From positions 119,501 to 183,500 of the forward strand of contig NW_026111820.1 in NCBI RefSeq assembly GCF_024679095.1: a stretch of 64,000 bases of DNA, read 5' to 3'. Positions 20,533 through 29,741 of this stretch are shown piece after piece. The stretch's first letter is position 1, and the number at the start of each line of letters is the position of its first letter. The DNA is from Eriocheir sinensis. Its lineage: Eukaryota > Arthropoda > Malacostraca > Decapoda > Varunidae. The notes under the pieces were generated by a model. It did not search any database. It was not told the origin of the DNA and saw only the letters and a list, made by a program, of their open reading frames with translations. The position numbers were made by a program, and so were the translations under genes.

Positions 20533-21507
20533 ATGAATGCCGACGATTCGCGTTCAACCGAAAACTTTATTAATTGTAGCGAATTCCTCTCTAGTAACGA
20601 CACAGCTTCTAAAATCAATTTGAAAGAAACTCAAAATGAAAACATAAGGTTTTCGCGTTGGAATGATGAAGCAGATCTCACTGTTGATGAGAGGGTAACA
20701 TTTCTAATGTCTCTGGAAGCCACTAACAGAGAGACTTTTACTTTTACCAGAGTGTTAATGTCTTGTATTGTGTTCAGGTTGTGCATTGAAAATTGTGAAA
20801 TTTATGCACTCAATGGGACGAATGGAGACGACGCCAAGAGACTACTCCCGTTCATCAAGAGTCTCTACATTGTCAGTCGGTCTTGGAAATCTTCAGCAGT
20901 ATTACCCACATCCAATTCCTATTTCTCAAGATGTGAGAGGGAAGGACGTTTCTTTGATATTGAAGAAGACACTACCTTTTTCTACACTTACACAGCTTAC
21001 ATGCTGGGGATGTTGGGTACTAACGATGAATTTTATGAAAACATCATGTCCACCATAACAGAAGGATTTGATTTCAATGGTTTCGATACAAGGAATTGGA
21101 ACGAGTTTATCGAAAAACACTTCATCTCCTTTCTATTGGGTCGAAGAGCTTTCCTCGCTTCTAGACCTGCTGCTTTCATCAAACGATTATTGACGGAAGA
21201 TAAGAGCGATTGTATCCAACGTCTATGTAACATTGTCTTCATGAAGTCTATCAACTCGGATTCCATCACTATTGACGATTTGATTTCAAGTTGTGTTGAC
21301 CATCCCAATGATCTACCTCGCGTAGGGTTAACGGATTACGCTCAGAGAAGTGCCTTCGGGCGAAGTGTCGTCATAGAAGCTTGTGTATACCCCTATGTAG
21401 ATCCGGACCCCACTCTGTCGATACCTTGTGTATACCCCTATGTAGATCCGGACCCCACCCTGTCGATACCTTGTGTATACACTTTGTTTACCTCACATGC
21501 CATGTAG
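20533..21507 (+). CDS. gene G, 324-aa protein with repeat-derived C-terminus (copy 2, intact)
   Basis: The start ATG is 32 bp after the GACCCCACT box. The first ~280 residues are soluble, mixed alpha/beta in composition, with no membrane segment or known motif. The last ~45 residues hold two copies of a 16-residue unit (CVYPYVDPDPTLSIP), encoded by 48-bp direct repeats. Their DNA (GTGTATACCCCTATGTAGAT, CCGGACCCCACTCTGT) matches the intergenic 94-bp repeat. Copy 3 is also intact, so the gene may have been kept functional. No family is recognised. Confidence 0.7.
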   Translation: MNADDSRSTENFINCSEFLSSNDTASKINLKETQNENIRFSRWNDEADLTVDERVTFLMSLEATNRETFTFTRVLMSCIVFRLCIENCEIYALNGTNGDDAKRLLPFIKSLYIVSRSWKSSAVLPTSNSYFSRCEREGRFFDIEEDTTFFYTYTAYMLGMLGTNDEFYENIMSTITEGFDFNGFDTRNWNEFIEKHFISFLLGRRAFLASRPAAFIKRLLTEDKSDCIQRLCNIVFMKSINSDSITIDDLISSCVDHPNDLPRVGLTDYAQRSAFGRSVVIEACVYPYVDPDPTLSIPCVYPYVDPDPTLSIPCVYTLFTSHAM

Positions 21508-21647
21508 TTTAGTTCGTGTATCCCTCATCCACATGTTGCGAAATTAAAGCATAAGTCATTGCTTTTGTCTTGCACGGAGACGTAAAATACCGGACCCCAC
21601 TTTTTGGCTATTAAGACATGTTAGTTATAAATATATATTTTATTGAA
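21508..21647. promoter_or_regulatory. shared 3' spacer of genes G and H (copy 2)
   Basis: It is the same as 8254-8393, with GGACCCCACTTTTTGG at 21592 and a minus-strand AATAAA immediately after the gene H stop. Confidence 0.4.
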
Positions 21648-22268
21648 TCAAAGTTTTAATTCTGCTAACACAGCTTGTAGGTGTGCACCATAACCTTCGA
21701 TGTCGTCATACAAGAACCTTGCGAACACAGAAGAGAACGGAATAGCAGCCGTGAAGATATTTTCATACATAGTTTCTTTGAGTGAATTATTGGTGAGATA
21801 CGTGTTGATTTTATAGGCTTTGATAATGTTAAGTAGATTTCTTATCAAATTGTGTCTGATGTCTTTAAGGTTTGATCTGGTCTTTGAACATCGGACAGAT
21901 GTGAGATCAAGCCATCCCCGTCTATGTACACCCCTGTGGCATTGCTCTCGAGTATAACTTTAGTGCTTACATTCTCTAAATTTTTGGGGGGGATTGACAG
22001 CCACGTGTATACTATCAACCATAATTTTAATTATTTCTTTACAAAGATCGGCAATAATTTCAAATTCTTTTTCGCTTACCAATACCATTAAACGACTTAT
22101 TATACATTTCATAATATTTTCAAAATCGTTTTTGAGAAAAGATAGGATATCCGAAATCGGAAGATCCTTCGGTCCTTTACTGGTAAAGTCGATCGCTGCT
22201 GCTGCTGCTGCTTCATTGTTGTTTACTAGTTTCCTTTCCTGATTAAAAAAGTTTTGAACGTTGTTCAC
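21648..22268 (-). pseudogene. gene H, broken (copy 2)
   Basis: It is homologous to 8394-9046. The 66-residue 3' part (21848-21648) is intact. The upstream frame (22268-21960) ends early because of an extra base in a G/T run near 21985 (the sequence TTTTTGGGGGG). The junction between the two frames is the same as in the other copies. Confidence 0.45.
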
Positions 22269-22450
22269 ACCACCCTCGTGTTTTTGCAGGTGATTATCAC
22301 CCTCGTGTTATTATTAGACTACGTCACAGTGTTATTACGTCACTACTATATGTGCAATTAACACCCTCGTGTTTTTGCAGGTGATTATCACCCTCGTGTT
22401 ATTATTAGACTACGTCACAGTATTGTTACATCACTACTATTTTTGCTAGA
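22260..22450. repeat. CRE-like repeat block (copy 2)
   Basis: Two units carry GGTGATTATCACC palindromes and TACGTCACAGT / TTACGTCACTAC sites, as at 9028-9196. Confidence 0.85.
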
Positions 22451-22452
22451 GA

Positions 22453-23529
22453 CTACGTCACAGTGTTCAAGAATCCGTGAGGATCATTAGTAAGAACAGA
22501 CATGTCAGTTTTTTCTAAAATATTTCTAATTTGTGCCAAGTCTAAATACGGTAAACGAACTTTCTCAATTTCACTCTTCAATGCATCTAAAGTGTTATCG
22601 ACATCCGTTTTCTGAAGAAAATGTGCAATGTTAAGGAACACATTAATAAGTGAGACGGCTTGACCTACCGAATATATGATGACTCTCTCCAGAGGAGAAC
22701 TTGCCGCTACTTTGGGTGAAGATGGTGAGCAGCTATTACTTCTCGTCATCGATTGTCGTCGATTCTGAATAACAACAGGACTAGATCGAAAATCCACCAA
22801 CCTTGGCGAACATCTCGGTAGCGATTGTCGTCCGTTCTGAACAACAACAGGACTAGGTCGAGACGCCAAGAGAAGAGATCCGTAAGCATGCAAGAAAGAA
22901 TTAGCTGATTCGTTTAACTTAACAACATTACTATTCTCACTTAATTTGAGCACTTTTTAGTTTTAACATGCTTGAGAAATACTGTTGAAAAAGTAATGAT
23001 TTGTTCTGGGTCGGTGACATCTTTACGACCAGATCATTAACACAATCGTTCATCAACACGGATGAGGACAACTCAGGATAGAGACGCATGATGTGACGAG
23101 CGTGACACACTTTCATCCAAGCCGCAATCATTCGTTCTCCGATTTCCACATTGATGTTTTTATTAACAGTAGTGAAGTCAGTTTCGAGATTGAAGACTAA
23201 CATTCTATTATACATAGCCTTGTCCACAAAAACTTTAACAAGAAAGAGTTGCTGATTAACACTGGTGTCGCAGTTATACTGCAAGTGACCGGACGACTGT
23301 GTAATCCTCGCACTGGTACAACAGATCCGCTTGAGGCGACTAACTTTAACATGTTAGAGTTGTACTGTCCGGGTAACATGTCTCTGGTCATGGGTGTTTC
23401 TGAAAACATAGTGCATGTAATGATGTTGGCATCCGAAGCTGTATTTGAAGATAAATATTTCTCACCGTCGAGATTTTGATCGTACAACTCTAACGCGTGG
23501 TATAGAGTCGACAGTTGGTCGTTCAACAC
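22453..23529 (-). pseudogene. gene B (copy 2, multiply frameshifted)
   Basis: Three separate frames (23529-23197, 23284-22937 and 22953-22453) together cover gene B. Breaks lie near 23230 (run of A) and near 22950 (run of T). In addition ~15 bp present in copies 1 and 3 are missing near 23033. The duplicated SPVV.QN.RQS segment is present. Confidence 0.5.
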
Positions 23530-23535
23530 TCTCTC

Positions 23536-24081
23536 TCACGAAGGTGTCGCCGAGTAAGGGGCAATCATCACCGACTTCAATTGTCTCAAGTACGGATTCA
23601 TCCTTTTCTTGTCGTTGCGGTTGTCTTGATGCTGCTGATGTGGTTGTTGCTGTTGATGTTGATTCAAGAGATCCACCTCGAGCGGATCAAAATCACTATA
23701 TACAACGTCGACAAAACTGTCGTAATTTAACGACGCAAGACTCCTATCGTGTTTCTGCAACCTAGAACACAAAGAAACTAAATTTGAATTGGTTAGCGAT
23801 CCAGTAGAGAGAATCAAGCCATAGAACGCAGCTGTTGTAAGTATATCTTGCGTGCGGTCTGAATCTTCTTCATCATCCAGATGACTATTGTAACTCTGTT
23901 GACAGTGAGAACAACCGAGAACCTGACCTTTGTGATTCACCTGATTGTTATAACAATGTTTTCGTATTTCTGGTTGTGACGATATACATTGTTTTAAAGT
24001 TTTATAATAATAATTCAATTCCTTCAACGTAGCAGAAGCAACTGACTTAAAGCTACTGTCGTTGTTGTTGTCCTTTTCCAT
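23536..24081 (-). pseudogene. gene A (copy 2, C-terminal frameshift)
   Basis: It is homologous to 10222-10845, with start MEKDNNND at 24081, 5 bp from gene C. One base is missing from a T run near 23605, so the frame ends at 23536 instead of reaching the basic tail. The CxxC and Gln-rich segments are unchanged. Confidence 0.5.
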
Positions 24082-24086
24082 CCTGA

Positions 24087-25497
24087 ATGAGCGATTCAAT
24101 AACAGAAAGCACAGAAGAAGCCCTTTTAAATGAGCCGGTTAGCAATGACACCATAGAAGAAAGCTCGAATGTTGAAAATAATTCGATACAAATGGAAATG
24201 GAAGAAAGCCTAAATGATCCAGCATCACCACCACCGCTACCTTTGCAACCAATGCCACCGCTACCACCGCCACCATCACCACCACCGCTACCTTTGCAAC
24301 CAATGCCACCGCCACCACCACTATCACCGCTACCACCACCACCACCACTTTCACCACCAGGAGAGCCTACACCTGCAGCATTAGATCCTACATCAATGAT
24401 TGTGGTAGATACAATACCAGGATATCAAACACCAGAAGAGCCTGCACCAATGATTGTGGGAGATGCAGAGGTAGCAATGATTGTGGGAGATGCAGAGGTA
24501 GATAGTGCACCAGAAGATCCCCCACGAGAGGAGCCTCCTCCACCACCACCACTATCAACTAGCGCTACAAGAGGCGAAGAAGAACTACGGGAAGAAAAAA
24601 TGGAAGTTGAACAACCCAGCGAAGAAAAAATGGAAATTGAACAACCCACATCATTGGAGGATAGAATAAAATTGTTGCGTCCGAGTTTTAAAGCTAACCC
24701 TAAATTGATAACAGACAACGTCGATGTGATAGGTGCTTCTATCGAATACAACCGAGCTGGAAATTATTTTATGTACGAAAGTGATGTTCTTACTCAGGAG
24801 AACTTAATCAGTGAAAATGATAAACGCATCTCTAGTTTATACTCTACAACCTTAATCTTAAAAAATGCTAAGTTAAATAAAACTCCGTCCATAAACGAAG
24901 ACAATGGTAACCTGAATAACCTCAGTTGTGTCTTAGGTTCTTACCCAGCGGTGGAGTTACTCACAATCTTGGTAGATGACACTAGCAGAAGGAAAGACAT
25001 GGGAAAACTCATGAAGTATGGGATTGACTCTGTATCTTGGATTTAAAAAAAATATGATATCGGTTCATAACGTAATGCATTCTTTTGTGGTTTCGTTATT
25101 GGAAATGATGAAATCTAAATTTAAAGTATCATCTGTTGGTAAAAAGGTAATCATGTTTTACCAAAGAATAATTTCTATTCTAGCTTCAATGAAAGAATTA
25201 GTTCTGTGTTCTTGCGAAAAAATAGAGTGGCTTTCTACCAAGTGCAGACGCTCGGATGTCCGTACAGGCGAAAGCTACTTAACCGTTAATTCCAATGCGT
25301 TGGAGCGATGTGTATATTGTAACAAGGATGGACAGGGAACGTCACCCATCACCGGTAGATTTAAGAATCATTTGAATAAACGCTACAGAGTGAAATCTCA
25401 AAATATAATTATTGAATTATTGAAGAGGAGATTAAATGACAACAATGTCAAGGACCTTTTTATTGCGCGAAAAAAAATACCAAACGCCAAAAAATGA
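24087..25497 (+). pseudogene. gene C, acidic Pro-rich protein with Cys-rich C-terminus (copy 2, one frameshift)
   Basis: The first frame is 319 codons. It has an acidic N-terminus, a Pro-rich domain at about residues 48-95, duplicated MIVGDAEV, a duplicated EEKMEVEQP/EEKMEIEQP, then a folded-looking region. It ends at 25046 because of a T/A-run difference near 25042; copy 3 reads through the same place. The remaining ~150 codons (to 25497) contain CSCEK, CRR and CVYCNKDG, possible metal ligands, and a basic tail. Its stop overlaps the gene D start as ATGA. The Pro-rich/acidic make-up suggests a scaffold or tegument-like role; this is inference only. Confidence 0.55.
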
Positions 25498-26574
25498 AAT
25501 CGAGTCTAGGCGGCGCTCAAACTGAAACAGAGAATGACGAAGCGAGTCCAACAAATGTCTTAACTTTAGCTTACGACAGAGCAAAGAACAATCAAGTATT
25601 GAGTCAAGTGATCGAATCCGAAATACGAGACTTGTTAAGTGACAGACATACCGAAATCAACGATCCGGACAAGAAGATATGGAGACAATTAAAAGAACGC
25701 AACTTGGTCCAAGAACATGTCATGAGACATTACCAGAATGTAAATCGTTGTCTGTTGGCTTCAAACGAGGGCGCGTTAAATTCAGAAATAAGAACGGGCA
25801 AGATTATTTTCTCTCAGACGGCTCAAAAAATCAATTTAGAACATTACACGCCCGTCCTCCTTTTCGATACGTTCATGAGATCGTGCGAGTCCATTGCACC
25901 CACTAACAAACTTTCAGAGTCTTACAGTGTCTTCCTCGAATTAATTCCGAACATCACAATGAGAGTACCTAGACGGATCGAACGTTACTTTCAAGGAGAA
26001 ATTGAATACATGGCCCGCGTTAACGCATCAGCTATCAGCAACTACACTCGCGGCTTCATCATATCTTATATGATCGGACGGTTGTTTAACTGCGCTTATT
26101 TAACCTCTCAACTCTATCAACAGCGGTTTGCAGAATCTGTGATTTGTAAATCTCCTTTTTTTATAACCAAAGAGTTAAACAAAGAAGAAATAACTCTATC
26201 TTATTCGAAAATTAAACTCTTCATCAACAAAAACAACACTAACAACGCCGCCGCCGCGTCTGTACCATCCAAGAGCATGCAAATGCATTACCCGTCAACG
26301 TATGTGAGCTCCCTACTCCGTCCAGCGCTAGAGAAGCAATTGTTAAAGCTAACGAGTACTCGCCTTCTAATCTCAAGAACGACAAACTAGCGGTAATTCT
26401 TATGAGAACTCCCATCGCAGAACAAGCGGTTGATGGCCCTGTAGCTGTATGGTTAGCTGTGAATGTCTCTACACTAACTTCAGAATATAAACTTTGCATG
26501 GGTATATGTACATCGATAGTACAAAGTGGGGTCCAAATCTTCATGGGGGTGCATACAGATTATAAACTTAATTG
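25494..26574 (+). pseudogene. gene D (one frameshift near the 3' end)
   Basis: The ATG overlaps the gene C stop (ATGA), suggesting coupled expression. About 260 codons read as a helical soluble protein (EHVMRHYQNVNRCLLASNEG, RVNASAISNYTRGF). Near 26255-26270, in a GCC-triplet Ala tract, the better protein-like frame changes: the first frame ends at 26390, while the neighbouring frame stays open to 26574. It therefore looks like a ~355-aa gene broken by one indel. It is single copy here: copies 1 and 3 lost it through rearrangement. No family is recognised. Confidence 0.5.
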
Positions 26575-27019
26575 AGATGAATGTGTGTCTGTGCACTACG
26601 GAGCGTCCAATTTCTATCTTTGTCGCGACAAACTACCTAAATTCGAGAATATAACTTTACAGATTCCTACTTTCTCCCTCTCTAATAATTTCTATACCTT
26701 CCCCTCAGAAAAACTCAATTTTTAGATTAACGCTTAGGAGACTGTTATGAAACGAAATCGTCAAATATCGGACCCCACTCTAGCTTGTGTTGATCATGAA
26801 CAGATTCTGACTCTATCGGTGAATGTGTGTTCTTGTATATTTTATCATCCAATTATAATACAACTGAATGTCGTCTAACTCTATCGAGGTGAATGTGTGT
26901 TCTTGTCTTTCTGAGCGTCCTATTCTGATAATATAGATTGGTTTTAGTGCAACTAATGTTTTTTATTTCAGAGTGTCCGATTCTAATAGGTGAATGTGTG
27001 TGTTCTTGTGTCAATTTAC
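26575..27019. promoter_or_regulatory. orphan promoter-like region and hr remnants
   Basis: 26690-26800 repeats the ordered motifs found before gene G: CCCCTCAG, CAATTTTTAGATTAACG, TTATGAAACGAAATCGTCAA, TCGGACCCCACTCTAGC, then GATCATGAA. No gene follows. After the ATG the sequence passes into hr-like GGTGAATGTGTGT units (26815-27005). A GTGGGGTCC box on the opposite strand lies at 26526. Confidence 0.45.
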
Positions 27020-27645
27020 TAAAAATTAAGATGCAGGGGTGGAGGGTCAGCGGGGTGTACAGGCTATGGGGTTTTTGACGACGACCTCCCCAGCGTTACC
27101 AGTGACGGTCCAACGCCACCTTAGTAGCGCATCTAGCGTGTAGCGAAGTGCCTTGAGCACACCTGTGAACATATAGGGTGACGAGCGCGACAGATTCTGC
27201 CTCCCGAATGGTCCAAATCGTCGACCGTCGTGACCGAAACCCATCCGTTAAAATAGTTCAGTTATCCCTACGCTCCAAATCGGGAGGAGGAAGCGTCGCA
27301 TTCTGACTTTCAGTGGTAACTCACGATATCGGCGCGCTCGCGTCACGCATTTCATCCCTAACAGGTGCAGAATCGGGCGGTCCGTTCGCCCGGTTTGAGC
27401 CGTAAGTGGACTTTTTAGGGGGGGGGACACCTCATCGGGTCACTCCCGGCCAGTTAGCCGAGAGTTTCTCGGCTCGGGTGTTGGGCGGTGGGGTTCAACA
27501 CGGTGGGGGGTGAGCAGCTAGCGAGCTGCAGTGGCTCACAGGGTCTCGGCTGACTTTACTCGTTGCTGGCAACGGTGAATTGACAAGTAGCGAAACAGTA
27601 GCAAACTTCGCTAGATCAAAATCGGACGGAGACCTCGACACATTT
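27020..27645. mobile_element. GC-rich dispersed element, copy A
   Basis: About 625 bp clearly richer in G+C than the surroundings. It is nearly identical to 61548-62180 and in the same orientation, and both copies are flanked by hr repeats. No convincing long ORF is seen. TTAGCCGAGAG and, about 35 bp later, GGGGTTCAACAC resemble RNA polymerase III A and B boxes, so a SINE-like retroposon is possible; a fragment of another repeat is equally possible. No terminal repeats or target duplications were clear by eye. Confidence 0.5.
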
Positions 27646-27739
27646 GACGATTCTTTTTTTTCAATTATGTCTTTCGGTTCTTCCGATTCTGACTTTGTAG
27701 TTTCTGGATGTGAAGTCTTTGGCTTCCAATTCTGACTTT

Positions 27740-28200
27740 ATGAATGTAGTATAAACTCTAGCACGAACTAAATTCAGAATCGAAAACACATTCACCTCAC
27801 ATAAGGTCAGACGACATTCATGATTCAGAATCGGAAGCTTCGGAAGACAAAGACATGCATTCACTTCAATCAAAGGTAGACGACATTCAGTTCGAACGTA
27901 CATCTCCCTATGTAGATCCTAAATTATGGTTAACATAATACTAAAGTCAGAATCGGAAGCTTCGGAAGACAAAGACACACATTCACCTCACACAAGGTTA
28001 GACGACATTCAGTACGAACTAGATTCAGAATCGTAAGCTTCGGAAGACACAGACACACATTCACCTCACATAAGGTTAGACGACATTCAATACGAACTAG
28101 ATTCAGAATCGGAAGCTTCGGAAGACAAAGACACGCATTCACTGCAATCAAAGGTAGACGACATTCAGTTCTAACAATAAAGTCAGAATTGTAAGTCAGT
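27740..28200. repeat. 78-bp-type hr units
   Basis: About five units and partial units with GAATCGGAAGCTTCGGAAGA, GACACACATTCACC and GACGACATTCAGT. They are interrupted by ATCTCCCTATGTAGATCCTA (27903), a remnant of the 94-bp family that appears again near 28228. Confidence 0.8.
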
Positions 28201-28264
28201 GTGTTACTGGTTTACATACCTCATGTGTACATTCTCTATGTAGATCCTAACTCCTTGTATTCGA

Positions 28265-28474
28265 CTGTTATCTTCCGTGGGATACGATATGAACTTTGTT
28301 CGACGCGAAGAAGATATAACCGTAGCAGGACTCATCGAAACCAATAGGAGTCTCCTGCGAATAGCCAAAAGTATGAAGGATTTTATTAGCGAATATTTCA
28401 TGAGAGTAGATCTATTTTGCACACCCTCTAAAATTGAGACAACAAAGGAAGGCGGACCGAGTCGTGAGCGCTGA
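28265..28474 (+). pseudogene. short helical gene fragment
   Basis: A frame open from the repeat boundary encodes a helical segment (MNFVRREEDITVAGLIETNR from the ATG at 28289) and ends after a charged tail at 28474. It could be a 61-aa gene or the 3' end of a longer one whose 5' part was replaced by repeats. The function is unknown. Confidence 0.35.
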
Positions 28475-28601
28475 GACTTAGGTGTGTTAAACATAATTAG
28501 CTATTTAACAGACGTGTGATTACTTGGCAATTCTTCTGTCAAGATACAGAAGGACGGTGTAATAATTTTTCAATCTAGTTAAAAGAATAATTATAATAAC
28601 G

Positions 28602-28754
28602 ATGAACGATTCGTCGATTTTGATATTGTTAATGGTCTTCGTAGCCATAAGCGTTACGTTAGTGGCTGTGTATCAGAATCGTTTGTTACATCGCGAACCC
28701 TTAATTGCAGAACAGGACGCAGACGTTAGTGAAATAGACGACGGATTGCTTTAG
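28602..28754 (+). CDS. small single-pass membrane protein, 50 aa
   Basis: ATG at 28602, TAG at 28752. Residues ~5-23 form one hydrophobic helix (SILILLMVFVAISVTLVAVY), followed by a short acidic tail ending EIDDGLL. It lies 20 bp before the next gene on the same strand in a compact gene block, and codon use and composition look normal. Small one-helix proteins of this kind are common among envelope or entry-complex components of large invertebrate viruses, but no family can be named from the sequence. Confidence 0.5.
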   Translation: MNDSSILILLMVFVAISVTLVAVYQNRLLHREPLIAEQDADVSEIDDGLL

Positions 28755-28774
28755 CAGCAGCACCGCAGGCAGCG

Positions 28775-29602
28775 ATGGCTACTCTCTCTGACACCGTGAA
28801 GCAAAGAATTGAAGCCTTAGTTGACAAGAGGTTGGTTACACTTCAGAAAGAAATTCCGAATCAACCATTGACTTTGTACTTGTTATACGATTATTTGAAA
28901 AGATACATTGTTAGTAAAAATCTTGATACGTTTTATAACTTTTTGAATAAATCTATGTTGGCTTTCTCAGATCAAGTGTTCAATTCAGAATCTTTAAAAA
29001 CTAAGATTAGTGAAATCATTAAAGTCAACTTAACCGAAACTGTGAGGAATCAACTGGCACGTATCGTGTCGAATGTCAACGAAGATATTATATTTGATTT
29101 AACAGTCGATGTTAAACAATTAATCGATGATCATCAATTGCTCAGTGAGAGTAATATGAACACACTTCTTCTTCAAGAATCCTCTTTGCAGAACAAACGA
29201 CTTCACAAACAAAACCGGTTAAGTCTATTAAATTTTTATTTCGATGATAATACGCAAACTACCTATGTTAACACAAACATACCTCAACAGCACGGAGCCT
29301 TCCCGATCCAATTAATTGATAATACTTTTTCAGAAAATGATATAGTGCCTAATGTCTTTTTGTATATTTGGATCGACAAAATATCTACTGGGGCCAATAT
29401 AATTAATTTTAAAATTCGTTTTAAAAACACTGCAAACTTTAAAGTGTATGTTTCCATGTTTTCAACACGTAGTGACAACAGTGATGCAACATACATTTTT
29501 CCAGCCATCCATGAGCTTATGAGTGTAGCAGACAGTCAAGGCGAAGGCGTCTTTTGGTTCAAGTTAATACAGAACAAACTCCTCAGGCTGTTCAATCGGT
29601 AG
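28775..29602 (+). CDS. unrecognised 275-aa protein, possible C-terminal frameshift
   Basis: ATG at 28775. The first half is helical (VKQRIEALVDKRLVTLQKEI). The second half is rich in beta-formers (FLYIWIDKISTGANIINFKI), which would suit a helical arm plus beta-barrel structural protein. Near 29560 an adjacent frame stays open to 29652 with protein-like residues, so the last ~15 residues may result from an indel. AATAAA follows at 29682. No family is recognised. Confidence 0.6.
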   Translation: MATLSDTVKQRIEALVDKRLVTLQKEIPNQPLTLYLLYDYLKRYIVSKNLDTFYNFLNKSMLAFSDQVFNSESLKTKISEIIKVNLTETVRNQLARIVSNVNEDIIFDLTVDVKQLIDDHQLLSESNMNTLLLQESSLQNKRLHKQNRLSLLNFYFDDNTQTTYVNTNIPQQHGAFPIQLIDNTFSENDIVPNVFLYIWIDKISTGANIINFKIRFKNTANFKVYVSMFSTRSDNSDATYIFPAIHELMSVADSQGEGVFWFKLIQNKLLRLFNR

Positions 29603-29681
29603 AATCAAAAACATTTTTCACCATGCTCGCCTACACTGAAGAAAGCCTGTAAAAGTAAAATTTAAAAAAAAATAAGGTTGG

Positions 29682-29687
29682 AATAAA
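29682..29687 (+). terminator. AATAAA polyadenylation signal
   Basis: AATAAA lies 80 bp after the stop of the 275-aa gene, before the convergent minus-strand gene ending at 29742. Confidence 0.45.
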
Positions 29688-29741
29688 TATAACATTGTAT
29701 GAATGTCTTTGTATTAATTTGCAACCTACAGAGTTAGTTAG

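Noticed and set aside
27248..27430. 60-codon frame in the GC-rich element
   Set aside because: It is present in both copies but short and Arg-rich, with no recognised motif. The copies are near-identical in DNA, so conservation tells nothing.
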